Source of the DNA: JASEHD01 sp964471945
GTDB taxonomy: Bacteria; Bacteroidota; Ignavibacteria; UBA10030; SZUA-254
Direction: 5' to 3'
Assembly (NCBI GenBank): GCA_964471945.1
Contig: CAYYIJ010000001.1
Coordinates: 62,001 to 126,000 of the forward strand
DNA: 64,000 nucleotides
Shown: positions 44,950 through 52,795 of the stretch, piece after piece
Layout of the letters: each line of letters begins with the position of its first letter
Numbering within the stretch: position 1 is the first letter of the stretch
The notes under the pieces: model-generated
What the model was told of the DNA's origin: nothing
The model's input: the letters and a program-made list of their open reading frames with translations, nothing else
Database searches by the model: none
Made by a program: the position numbers and the translations under genes

Positions 44950-46293
44950 ATGAGATATATTAAGTTGAAACCTCTGAAAAACTTTTTTCATCATTATGTC
45001 ATTCTGAACGCCCGCCTGCCAAAGTCGGCAATGGTGGACGGCGGGCAGGAAGTGAAGAATCTTTCTCGTTTTTGCAAGACAAGATGTTTCGCTCCGCTCA
45101 ACATGACAACTAATTATGAATTTTTCAGAGGTTTCAAGTTATTTGTAATATTATTTTTTTTGTTGTTGTTAGTCGAGGATACTGGACATTCCCAGATCGT
45201 TCAGGATTCTTCTCTCTCGGTAATCCTTGAACGTGCGTATTCTCTTTTGGATAGCAATCCTAACGAGGCGGAACGTTTGTTTGAAAGTGCTATATCAATC
45301 GAACCGATGAATGTTGATTATCGGAGACAACTCGGATATATATATAACTCACTTCAAAAATATGATCTTGCTTTGCAACAATTTTACTTTGCTGAAAGTC
45401 TATACCCATCAGACACAATAAAATTGCAGATTGCTTATACATATTTACTTGTTGACCAAAAAGAAAAAGCCGAGAAAATTTTAGAAGAACTCGAATCAAG
45501 TTCATCCCAAGATATTAAAATAAAAGCTCGAGAGGAGTTAAAAGTAATCCAAGAGAGGCAATCCAATTGGTGGACGCGTATTTACACCGCAGCATTTTAT
45601 GATACCCGGTGGGAGACATCATTTTTACAAGCTGAAATGCAGCGTGGATACTTCCTGACCGATGATAAAATCCTTAGCGGTTTTGGTTTCATCATGCTAT
45701 CTGGTGATGCACGTTCACGTGGTGGTCTTACGCCTATGATTATATCTGATAATTCTCTAATACTTGGATTAGGGATTAATATTAAACCACTTGAAGGATT
45801 TCAAATTAATATACAAGATGGTTTAGCTTTTGATTTAATCGCTGAAGGCACTTTATTAAAACCAAAAAATGATTTTCGGACAGTTGCAATTTATTCGTAC
45901 GGAATTTATCCTACGTTTACATACAACTCTAAATTTAAAACTCCATATACACCGTTTGCCGATATCTATTCATCCGTTGGATATTATTCACGTTACCAGA
46001 ACAGTATCGGGTATCTTCAGGGAAGATTGGGACTTCGCATGATAGAAGTGTCGTACACTGCTGTTGATATTTTTTCGAAGGGCAATTTAGTTCGCGACAC
46101 CGAAAAAGAATTTTACAATAATCTAGTCGAAGGTGGAATTGGAATTCAAATTATACCCCATATCGAATGGGGAGTTTATTTATCGGCGGAATATGATGTT
46201 GGTCAGTATTTAAATTATTTCGGTAGTCCTAATCCATATAAACGTTATTACAGTATGTGTAGATATTTTCTAATATTTGAACGTTCCTTCTGA
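44950..46293 (+). CDS. NfrA-like TPR and beta-barrel outer-membrane protein, signal peptide interrupted by element D
   Basis: A 447-codon frame. After the signal region come TPR-like helices (AYSLLDSNPNEAERLFESAI; LGYIYNSLQKYDLALQQF) and then a strand-rich C-terminal half ending in YYSMCRYFLIFERSF, as in an outer-membrane barrel. With the NfrB-like glycosyltransferase next door, an NfrA/PgaA-type glycan export role is likely. Codons 7-64 are the in-frame MITE-like element D. Removing it and one AAGTT restores MRYIKLFVILFFLLLLV, a clean signal peptide. With the element present, an internal ATG at 45103 (MTTNYEFFRGFK before the same hydrophobic core) is an alternative start. Neither start has a strong ribosome site. 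Confidence 0.8.
   Translation: MRYIKLKPLKNFFHHYVILNARLPKSAMVDGGQEVKNLSRFCKTRCFAPLNMTTNYEFFRGFKLFVILFFLLLLVEDTGHSQIVQDSSLSVILERAYSLLDSNPNEAERLFESAISIEPMNVDYRRQLGYIYNSLQKYDLALQQFYFAESLYPSDTIKLQIAYTYLLVDQKEKAEKILEELESSSSQDIKIKAREELKVIQERQSNWWTRIYTAAFYDTRWETSFLQAEMQRGYFLTDDKILSGFGFIMLSGDARSRGGLTPMIISDNSLILGLGINIKPLEGFQINIQDGLAFDLIAEGTLLKPKNDFRTVAIYSYGIYPTFTYNSKFKTPYTPFADIYSSVGYYSRYQNSIGYLQGRLGLRMIEVSYTAVDIFSKGNLVRDTEKEFYNNLVEGGIGIQIIPHIEWGVYLSAEYDVGQYLNYFGSPNPYKRYYSMCRYFLIFERSF
44962..45140. mobile_element. 169-bp MITE-like element D inserted in frame (GAAACCTCTGAAAAA termini, AAGTT duplication)
   Basis: The element spans 44967-45135. GAAACCTCTGAAAAA (44967-44981) is perfectly inverted at 45121-45135. 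AAGTT flanks both sides (44962-44966, 45136-45140). Element plus one duplication is 174 bp, exactly 58 codons, with no stop in the reading frame of the host gene. The interior includes GTCATTCTGAAC, GCCCGCC/GGCGGGC arms (45010-45016, 45040-45046) and a GAAGTGAAGAATCT segment of the kind common in intergenic repeats of this group. Confidence 0.92.
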
Positions 46294-46296
46294 CAT

Positions 46297-47709
46297 ATGA
46301 TTGACTGGTTAATCGAAATATTTCGCGCTTCATACTCAACATTGTATATGGCGACCTTTATTGTTGCAACCTTTCTATTCATGAGTGGTTTAGACGATTT
46401 ATTTGTTGATATGTATTATTGGGTTCACCATCTATTCATGCGAAAGAAGTTCAATAAATTTCGATATGAATCTCCTGAAAAGCTCCATCAAATTGTTGAG
46501 AAACCCATCGCTATTTATATACCAGCATGGCATGAATACGAGGTTATAGATAAAATGTTAATCAACGCTTGCAGCACAATTCAATATAAAAACTACGATA
46601 TATTTGTCGGTGTTTATCCGAACGACCCTGCTACTCTCATGAAAGTTGATCAAATCAGCAGGCAATTTCCAAATGTTCATGCAGTGATATCCGAAAAAGA
46701 GGGACCGACAACTAAAGCAGATAATCTTAATCAGATACATGAAGGAATGATTCGGTGGGAGAACAGAACGGGAATACGATATGATATTATTGTAATGCAC
46801 GATTCAGAAGATGTTGTTCATCCCATGTCTTTAAAGATCCATAATGCATTAATTCCTGAGTACGATATGGTACAAATGCCAGTGTTTCCGTTGAACACAA
46901 ATCATTTAAATCTTGTGCATTGGACTTATGCAGATGAATTTGCAGAATACCATACAAAAGATCTCTTCGTTCGCCAGCATTTTAGTGGATTCGTGCCATC
47001 AGCAGGTGTCGGAACTGCATTCAACCGCTGGATCATCGAATTTATCGGTACGTCGTATGCGAAAAATATTTTCCGTTCTACCTCGCTCACAGAAGATTAT
47101 GACCTCGCATTGCGATTAGCATTAGGAAAAGCAAATCTTTTATTTACATATAAACCATTTGGAATTAACTGTGCAACCCGCGGGTATTTTCCACATTCGA
47201 TGAAAGCATCTATAAAACAAAAAAGCAGGTGGATTACCGGTATTTGTCTCCAATCATGGCAAACTATTGGTTGGAAAGGTGATGCTAAGTTCAGATTTGT
47301 ACTATACCGCGACCGAAAAGCAATCATTACGAATCTTATAAACTTTTTTGCCTATGTCGTAATACTTTATTTAATTCTTTATGAAGGGATTCGGTTTGGA
47401 TTCGCTGCGTATCGCCAACTTCCACCGATCGTTGTTAAAGGAACCATATTGTGGGATCTCGTTGTAATTGATAGTGTTCTGATGCTATGGCGAATAGTAC
47501 ATAGATTCATAACGGTGCGGCGTGTATATGGTTTTTGGGCGGCATTCCTGAGTGTAATTCGATTACCGGTCTCGAACATTATTAATTTTAGTGCAACTGG
47601 AAGGGCGTTATTTCAATTCACAAGGGCGGCATTTCGTAAGAAGGAATTAAGATGGGAAAAGACAGCACATCATTTTCCTGCTGAATCAGAACATGCAACC
47701 CACTATTAA
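46297..47709 (+). CDS. NfrB-like family 2 glycosyltransferase
   Basis: A 470-residue inner-membrane processive glycosyltransferase. There are N-terminal hydrophobic helices (ATFIVATFLFMSG), then the GT2 domain with IPAWHEYEVIDKML, GPTTKADNLN, the acidic motif MHDSEDVVHP, TEDYDLALRL and the QxxRW-like KQKSRWITGI, and C-terminal helices. The sequence style matches E. coli NfrB, which makes a surface glycan together with NfrA. E. coli NfrB is longer and ends in a c-di-GMP-binding MshEN domain, absent here. The upstream gene is NfrA-like and the downstream gene is a lone response regulator, so control may differ. Confidence 0.85.
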   Translation: MIDWLIEIFRASYSTLYMATFIVATFLFMSGLDDLFVDMYYWVHHLFMRKKFNKFRYESPEKLHQIVEKPIAIYIPAWHEYEVIDKMLINACSTIQYKNYDIFVGVYPNDPATLMKVDQISRQFPNVHAVISEKEGPTTKADNLNQIHEGMIRWENRTGIRYDIIVMHDSEDVVHPMSLKIHNALIPEYDMVQMPVFPLNTNHLNLVHWTYADEFAEYHTKDLFVRQHFSGFVPSAGVGTAFNRWIIEFIGTSYAKNIFRSTSLTEDYDLALRLALGKANLLFTYKPFGINCATRGYFPHSMKASIKQKSRWITGICLQSWQTIGWKGDAKFRFVLYRDRKAIITNLINFFAYVVILYLILYEGIRFGFAAYRQLPPIVVKGTILWDLVVIDSVLMLWRIVHRFITVRRVYGFWAAFLSVIRLPVSNIINFSATGRALFQFTRAAFRKKELRWEKTAHHFPAESEHATHY

Positions 47710-47745
47710 TTATTTAAAAACAATCAAATTCATAGGAGGAAACGA

Positions 47746-48114
47746 ATGAGCAAACAGATTCGGATTTTATATGTGGATGATGAAGATCATTTAAGATTCT
47801 TAGTCCAACACCAGTTATCGGATGAGGGATTTTATATCGAAACTGCGGACGACGGTGATACTGCGTTAGAGATGTTGAAAGAAAAAAGTTATGACGTTAT
47901 TTTATTAGATATTCGAATGCCGCGAGTGAATGGCTTGGAAGTATTAAAATATTTAAAACAAAGAAAGGTTACATCTCGCATTATCATGTTGACTGGGGTT
48001 GATGATCTCGCTGTAGCTCTTGAAGCTGTCAAGAGCGGTGCTATAGATTATCTAACAAAGCCGTATGAGATAAAGGATCTAACCAGAGCTATAATGCGGA
48101 GTGTTGCTAAATAA
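47746..48114 (+). CDS. Single-domain response regulator (CheY-like receiver)
   Basis: A 122-residue stand-alone receiver domain. The acidic pocket is at D11/D12, phospho-acceptor Asp55 is in ILLDIRMP, the switch Thr83 is in IIMLTG, and Lys105 is in YLTKPYE. No output domain. A near-ideal AGGAGG ribosome site precedes the ATG, suggesting high translation. Its place 36 bp after the NfrB-like gene suggests it signals to that glycan machinery or is co-regulated with it. No histidine kinase is adjacent. Confidence 0.93.
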   Translation: MSKQIRILYVDDEDHLRFLVQHQLSDEGFYIETADDGDTALEMLKEKSYDVILLDIRMPRVNGLEVLKYLKQRKVTSRIIMLTGVDDLAVALEAVKSGAIDYLTKPYEIKDLTRAIMRSVAK

Positions 48115-48192
48115 TTTTTTTAAGTAGAGAGATGCAATGATATCGAATGCTTTGCATCTTCAGAATAAAATATGTAATTTATTTTAGTTATT

Positions 48193-48297
48193 GGGGTCAA
48201 GTCCTATGCAACGGGAAACTTCCAAACCCCGTCAGGTCCGGAAGGAAGCAGCGGTACGAAGCTATTTTCGTGTGACGTGGGGAAGCTTGACCTCTTT
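48193..48297 (+). ncRNA. ffs: Signal recognition particle RNA (4.5S-type)
   Basis: The conserved SRP domain IV core GTCAGGTCCGGAAGGAAGCA, followed by GCGGTA, lies at about 48231-48256. The ends pair: GGGGTCAAG (48193-48201) with CTTGACCTC (48286-48294), followed by a T-rich stretch that can act as terminator. Length of about 100 nt and single-hairpin form fit the small bacterial SRP RNA, which binds Ffh for co-translational membrane targeting. Confidence 0.95.
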
Positions 48298-48594
48298 CTT
48301 TTCATTATTGCAATCCAACCGAGAATTTCTTATTTTATATCTGTCAAATCTATAAATTAAACGAATTTTTAATTATTTTAATGTTTAGTAATATAGCAAC
48401 AGGTCAGTGGTTAACGATGTTGGGTATGATAATACAACGAATTTATCTCCCCCAAAAGGGGATTTTACCCATTTCGTTCCAGGGCTTCGCCGCGGCATCG
48501 ATCCGTTGGCGCCGTTGTACTAATGAATTAATGGATCTTCACCGGGTACTCCAAAAAATATCTGGGAACGATTCGAAGGGACGAAGTAATAACA
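48298..48594. other. Gene-free interval between SRP RNA and RNase G
   Basis: About 300 bp with no supported gene. It contains a CCCC-AAAA-GGGG hairpin (near 48450) and GC-rich text unlike the surrounding spacers. A stop-bounded minus-strand frame of about 31 codons ends in PWNEMGKIPFWGR, possibly a relic or repeat. A promoter for RNase G is expected here. Confidence 0.4.
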
Positions 48595-50244
48595 ATGCGA
48601 AAAGAAATTATTATCAATGCTATTGCCAACGAAATACGGATCGCCATCACGGAGGATGGTCGCTTAGCAGAGCTATTTGTTGAAACTCCAGAAAAAGAGC
48701 GATCGGTAGGCGATATATATTTAGGGAAGGTTGCCAAAGTAATGCCCGGCATCAGAGCTGCATTCATCAACTTGGGTTTGAAACAAGATGCATTTCTCCA
48801 TTTTTCTGACATCGGAAACTCTTTTGGTGAATATTCTTCTCTTATTGGGGATGAAGACTCTGATGTTGATATTGAGGAAGACAACGATGGAGATGAAATT
48901 GCCGTGGAAAATGGGTCCCAAACATCTGACATCAAAACAACCCTGCCACGAAGGACTACACAATCAGTATCACAAATTAAGCGACAAGGGCTCAAAGAGA
49001 ATGGAAAAGACAGATCGATTCCGGAGCTGAAAAGAGGACAGGATATCCTTGTTCAGGTAACGAAAGAACCTATAGGAAAAAAAGGAGTTAGAGTTACGTC
49101 CGAAGTTTCTTTACCTGGTCGTTTCCTAGTTTTACTCCCATTTGAGGGTAAGATTGGTGTTTCCAAAAAACTTCAGAATTTCAAAGAGAAGCGGCGTCTT
49201 CGCCGAATAGTCAGAAGTATGCTTCCAGAAACTTTTGGAGCGATCATTCGGACTGTTGCGCAAGAACAAGATGAAGCAACTCTAAAGCAAGATATTGAAT
49301 CACTCCTTTCAAACTGGCGAGACATTGAAAAAAGTATCAAATCGGAAGACGCTCCTACACTTGTTTATAAAGATATGACCACGACATCGAGTGTAATTCG
49401 TGATCTCTTTTCCGAATCTGTTGATCGCATTGTCGTTGACTCAAAGAAATTATTTAAAGAGATTCGGTTATATGTAAAATCAGTCTCACCTGAACTTGTA
49501 GATAAAATCGAGCTATACAAAGAACGTGAACCTGTTTTCGATACTTTTGAGGTCGAGAAAGAAATTGTTGCTGCCTTAAGTCGGAAAGTTTGGCTTAAAA
49601 GTGGAGGGTATATCATTATAGAGCAGACCGAGGCGATGGTCGTTATTGATGTCAATAGCGGAAGGTATGCAGCGAAAAGAGAACAAGAATTAAATTCGCT
49701 AAGAACTAATCTTGAAGCTTCACGCGAAATTTGCAGGCAGCTCCGGCTGCGTGACATAGGCGGAATAATCGTTGTCGATTTTATTGACTTAGAAGAAGAG
49801 AAGAATCGTAAAAAAGTTTATGATGAACTACGGAAAGAATTTAGGCGCGATAGAGCCAAAGTAACAGTTTTACCAATGACCGAAATCGGTATTGTCCAAA
49901 TCACTCGCCAACGGATTCGACAGAATATCTTGAGTAGCTTTAGCGAGCCATGTCCCGTTTGTGGTGGGGGAGGTATGGTCGAATCAAAATCTAGTATTGT
50001 AAATCATATCGAGCGATGGATCCGCCGTTTTAAGGCAGAATCACATGAATTCCGCTTGAAACTCAAAGTCCATTCCAATATCGCACAATATTTACGAGAA
50101 GGAACGATAAGTCGAATTACGAAAATGATGTTTCGTTATCGTCTAATTATACGCATTGAAGAAGATGCAAAATCATCTCCTGCGGATTTTTATTGTTATT
50201 CTTATAAACAAAATAAAGACATTACAGAACTTTATAATTCATGA
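48595..50244 (+). CDS. rng: Ribonuclease G/E family endoribonuclease
   Basis: A 549-residue RNase G-like enzyme for rRNA maturation and mRNA decay. The S1 domain starts around GDIYLGKVAKVMPGIRAAFINLGLKQDAFLH. The catalytic metal-binding aspartates are in VVIDVNSGRY and GGIIVVDFIDLEEE, and the zinc-link cysteines in CPVCGGGG. The long C-terminal scaffold of RNase E is missing, as in RNase G. An acidic, low-complexity insertion of about 40-50 residues (about 84-130, GDEDSDVDIEEDNDGDE and following) interrupts the S1 domain relative to E. coli RNase G. No strong ribosome site before the ATG. Confidence 0.94.
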   Translation: MRKEIIINAIANEIRIAITEDGRLAELFVETPEKERSVGDIYLGKVAKVMPGIRAAFINLGLKQDAFLHFSDIGNSFGEYSSLIGDEDSDVDIEEDNDGDEIAVENGSQTSDIKTTLPRRTTQSVSQIKRQGLKENGKDRSIPELKRGQDILVQVTKEPIGKKGVRVTSEVSLPGRFLVLLPFEGKIGVSKKLQNFKEKRRLRRIVRSMLPETFGAIIRTVAQEQDEATLKQDIESLLSNWRDIEKSIKSEDAPTLVYKDMTTTSSVIRDLFSESVDRIVVDSKKLFKEIRLYVKSVSPELVDKIELYKEREPVFDTFEVEKEIVAALSRKVWLKSGGYIIIEQTEAMVVIDVNSGRYAAKREQELNSLRTNLEASREICRQLRLRDIGGIIVVDFIDLEEEKNRKKVYDELRKEFRRDRAKVTVLPMTEIGIVQITRQRIRQNILSSFSEPCPVCGGGGMVESKSSIVNHIERWIRRFKAESHEFRLKLKVHSNIAQYLREGTISRITKMMFRYRLIIRIEEDAKSSPADFYCYSYKQNKDITELYNS

Positions 50245-50262
50245 AATATAAAAAGGACTTCT

Positions 50263-50907
50263 ATGAAAATATTTATCGATACTGCTAATATTGATGAAAT
50301 TAGAGAAACTGCAAGTATGGGACTGCTCGATGGGGTTACGACAAATCCAAGTTTAGTCGCAAAAGAGGGAAAAAATTTTAAAGAACTAATAAAGACAATT
50401 TGTTCGATCGTTGATGGAGAAGTCAGTGCAGAAGTTATTGCAACAGACTATGAAGGGATGTTAAAAGAAGGGCGTGAATTAGCGAAATTGGATGATAAAA
50501 TTGTAATTAAAGTTCCTCTTATTAAAGAAGGATTGAAAGTAGTTAAAAGTTTCAAGGCGGAAGGTATACGAACTAATGTTACACTCTGCTTTTCTCCCAA
50601 TCAGGCACTTCTTGCAGCCAAGTCAGGTGCGTATATAATAAGTCCCTTTATCGGTCGATTAGACGATATTAGTACAAACGGAATGGATCTGATATCTCAA
50701 ATAATTACTATCTATCGAAATTATGGGTATGATACACAAGTGCTTGTTGCTAGTGTTCGTCATCCCATGCATGTCGTGGATGCGGCGCTCATCGGTGCTG
50801 ATATTGCTACGATTCCATACAACGTTTTAATACAACTGATACAACATCCATTGACAGACATTGGATTGGATAAATTTCTCTCAGATTGGCAAAAGGTACC
50901 GAAATAA
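50263..50907 (+). CDS. tal: Transaldolase (small TalC/FSA-type)
   Basis: A 214-residue class I aldolase-fold enzyme of the pentose phosphate pathway. FIDTANIDEIRE at the start and GVTTNPSLVAKEG are family signatures; the Schiff-base lysine is in DKIVIKVPL; NVTLCFSPNQALLAAKSGA and SPFIGRLDDI follow. The short length places it in the TalC/FSA subfamily, so a fructose-6-phosphate aldolase activity cannot be excluded. With the two-subunit transketolase at the window start it completes the non-oxidative branch. Followed three bases later by gcvT. Confidence 0.94.
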   Translation: MKIFIDTANIDEIRETASMGLLDGVTTNPSLVAKEGKNFKELIKTICSIVDGEVSAEVIATDYEGMLKEGRELAKLDDKIVIKVPLIKEGLKVVKSFKAEGIRTNVTLCFSPNQALLAAKSGAYIISPFIGRLDDISTNGMDLISQIITIYRNYGYDTQVLVASVRHPMHVVDAALIGADIATIPYNVLIQLIQHPLTDIGLDKFLSDWQKVPK

Positions 50908-50910
50908 ATT

Positions 50911-51999
50911 ATGAAGCGAACAGCATTTTATAATATACACAAACAACTTGGGGCGAAGATAGTTGAGTTCGCCGGGTATGAAATGCCAATTCAATATACG
51001 AGCATCATTAATGAGCATAAAGCGGTTCGGACAAATGTAGGTATTTTTGATGTATCGCACATGGGTGAGTTCGAAATACGAGGACGTGATGCATTATCTT
51101 TAGTTCAAAAAGTTACAACCAATGATGCATTAAAATTAAAAGATGGAAAAGTCCAATACTCGGCTATGTGTTTTCCTGATGGGGGAATTGTCGATGATCT
51201 ACTCATCTATAGAGTGGAGGATCATTTTATGTTTGTTGTTAATGCCTCGAATTTGAAAAAAGATTTTGATTGGATTATATCAAATGTTGATAATATAGAT
51301 GCCGATGTAATAAATAAGAGTGATGATATTGCGCTTCTTGCAATTCAAGGGCCGAAATCACTTATGACATTGCAGAAACTAACAAGCGTGAATCTTTCAG
51401 CAGTTCCATATTATTCATTTGTTCGTGCAAAGCTCGCTCGCATCGATATGCTCATCTCTCGGACTGGTTATACAGGTGAACTTGGATATGAGCTTTACTT
51501 CGATGCAGCACCATCGATCGGTGAGCGTATTTGGAATGCTGTGATGGACGCAGGGCGAGAATTCGACATTCAGCCAATCGGCCTTGCCGCCCGTGACACC
51601 CTGCGGTTGGAAATGGGTTTTTGTTTATACGGCAACGACATCGATAAGACGACAAATCCACTTGAGGCAGGATTAGGATGGATAACAAAATTTGAAAAAG
51701 GCGATTTTATTGGGCGTGATATTCTTTCAAAAATAAAAGAAGAAGGGGTAAAGAGGAAATTAGTAGGATTTACGATAAACGAAGAAAAATCATTTCCAAG
51801 ACATGGTTATGAAATTCGAATAGATGGTAAATCAATCGGTCATGTTACAAGTGGAACAGTATCTCCGATCCTTGATATAGGAATTGGGATGGGTTATGTC
51901 GAGGCTGCCGCAACACAACCCGGCAATCCGATCAGTATTCTAATAAGAAATAAAGAAACCAAAGCAAAAGTTGTTTCAATGCCATTCATCAAAAAATGA
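50911..51999 (+). CDS. gcvT: Aminomethyltransferase (glycine cleavage T protein)
   Basis: A 362-residue folate-dependent enzyme that takes the aminomethyl group from the lipoylated H protein and forms methylene-tetrahydrofolate. Motifs include AGYEMPIQYTSIINEHKAVRTNVGIFDVSHMGEFEI, the folate-site VDDLLIYRVEDHFMFVVNASN, SRTGYTGELGYELYF and AARDTLRLEMGFCLYGNDI. Other glycine-cleavage genes are not in the window. It overlaps the comB-like gene by ATGA. Confidence 0.95.
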   Translation: MKRTAFYNIHKQLGAKIVEFAGYEMPIQYTSIINEHKAVRTNVGIFDVSHMGEFEIRGRDALSLVQKVTTNDALKLKDGKVQYSAMCFPDGGIVDDLLIYRVEDHFMFVVNASNLKKDFDWIISNVDNIDADVINKSDDIALLAIQGPKSLMTLQKLTSVNLSAVPYYSFVRAKLARIDMLISRTGYTGELGYELYFDAAPSIGERIWNAVMDAGREFDIQPIGLAARDTLRLEMGFCLYGNDIDKTTNPLEAGLGWITKFEKGDFIGRDILSKIKEEGVKRKLVGFTINEEKSFPRHGYEIRIDGKSIGHVTSGTVSPILDIGIGMGYVEAAATQPGNPISILIRNKETKAKVVSMPFIKK

Positions 52000-52778
52000 A
52001 AAAGATCAAACCAAAATCGCATCTCGAAATTGCAGTGCATTTCTCCCAGGCAAATGTTGAAGAAATGCAACTCAAGGATAAGAACGTAGTATTAATAGAT
52101 GTTCTAAGGGCAAGTACATCAATAGCGATGGCTTTACAAAACGGAGCAAAAGAAATAATTCCAGTCAACAGTGTTGAGAATGCGGTAAAAATATCAGGCA
52201 GTTTATATGGCGATGTAACCTTGAGAGCAGGGGAACGAAATGCGAAAATGATAGAAGGTTTTAACCTTGGGAATTCTCCGCTTGAATATCGAGTAGATGT
52301 GGTGAGTGGGAAATCAATTATTTTAATGACAACGAATGGCTCCGTTGCTATTGTCAAAGGAAAACATGCGAAGAACCTTATTGTTGCGGGTTATGTTAAT
52401 CTTTCAAAAGTTGTGGAATTTTTAAAAACATTAAACGATAAGTTCACGATTATTTGTGCAGGTAATGATAATCATTTCTGCTTAGAAGATGCGGTATGTG
52501 CAGGGCGGATCATTAATACTCTCGGGACCGAAATTGAAGACGAACTTTTACTTGATGATGAAGGTATCACGTGTGCAGCGCTTGATAAGCACTTCGGTAA
52601 GAGTATCATAAAAATGTTAAAAACTTCAGACCACGGAAGATACATATCCGAAATTGGATTTTCTGAAGACTTGAAAGTTTGTGGCTCGATTGATTCTATC
52701 AACGTTCTTCCTATACTTGTCGGGAATGTGATTCGTCTTCAAAAAGAACTTCCATCAAACTCACAGCGAAAGACCTGA
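51996..52778 (+). CDS. comB: ComB-like 2-phosphosulfolactate phosphatase family protein
   Basis: A 260-residue protein of the ComB family. Motifs are VLIDVLRASTSIAMALQNGA, LRAGERNAKMIEGFNLGNSP, IILMTTNGSVAIVKGKHA and CAGNDNHFCLEDAVCAGRII. The founding enzyme dephosphorylates phosphosulfolactate in coenzyme M synthesis, but homologues are widespread in bacteria lacking that pathway, and no other sulfolactate gene is visible here. The reaction is therefore uncertain. It is translationally coupled to gcvT by an ATGA overlap and followed 17 bp later by ftsK. Confidence 0.85.
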   Translation: MKKIKPKSHLEIAVHFSQANVEEMQLKDKNVVLIDVLRASTSIAMALQNGAKEIIPVNSVENAVKISGSLYGDVTLRAGERNAKMIEGFNLGNSPLEYRVDVVSGKSIILMTTNGSVAIVKGKHAKNLIVAGYVNLSKVVEFLKTLNDKFTIICAGNDNHFCLEDAVCAGRIINTLGTEIEDELLLDDEGITCAALDKHFGKSIIKMLKTSDHGRYISEIGFSEDLKVCGSIDSINVLPILVGNVIRLQKELPSNSQRKT

Positions 52779-52795
52779 TACCTTGGTAGAGCAAG

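Noticed and set aside
48449..48544. Minus-strand stop-to-stop frame ending in PWNEMGKIPFWGR
   Set aside because: It looks protein-like but has no start codon or family I can name. Recorded only as a feature of the spacer.
48381..48683. A 100-codon plus-strand frame spanning the spacer and the start of RNase G
   Set aside because: It runs out of frame into the rng coding region, has no start signal and low-complexity Asn/Arg content. A shadow frame.
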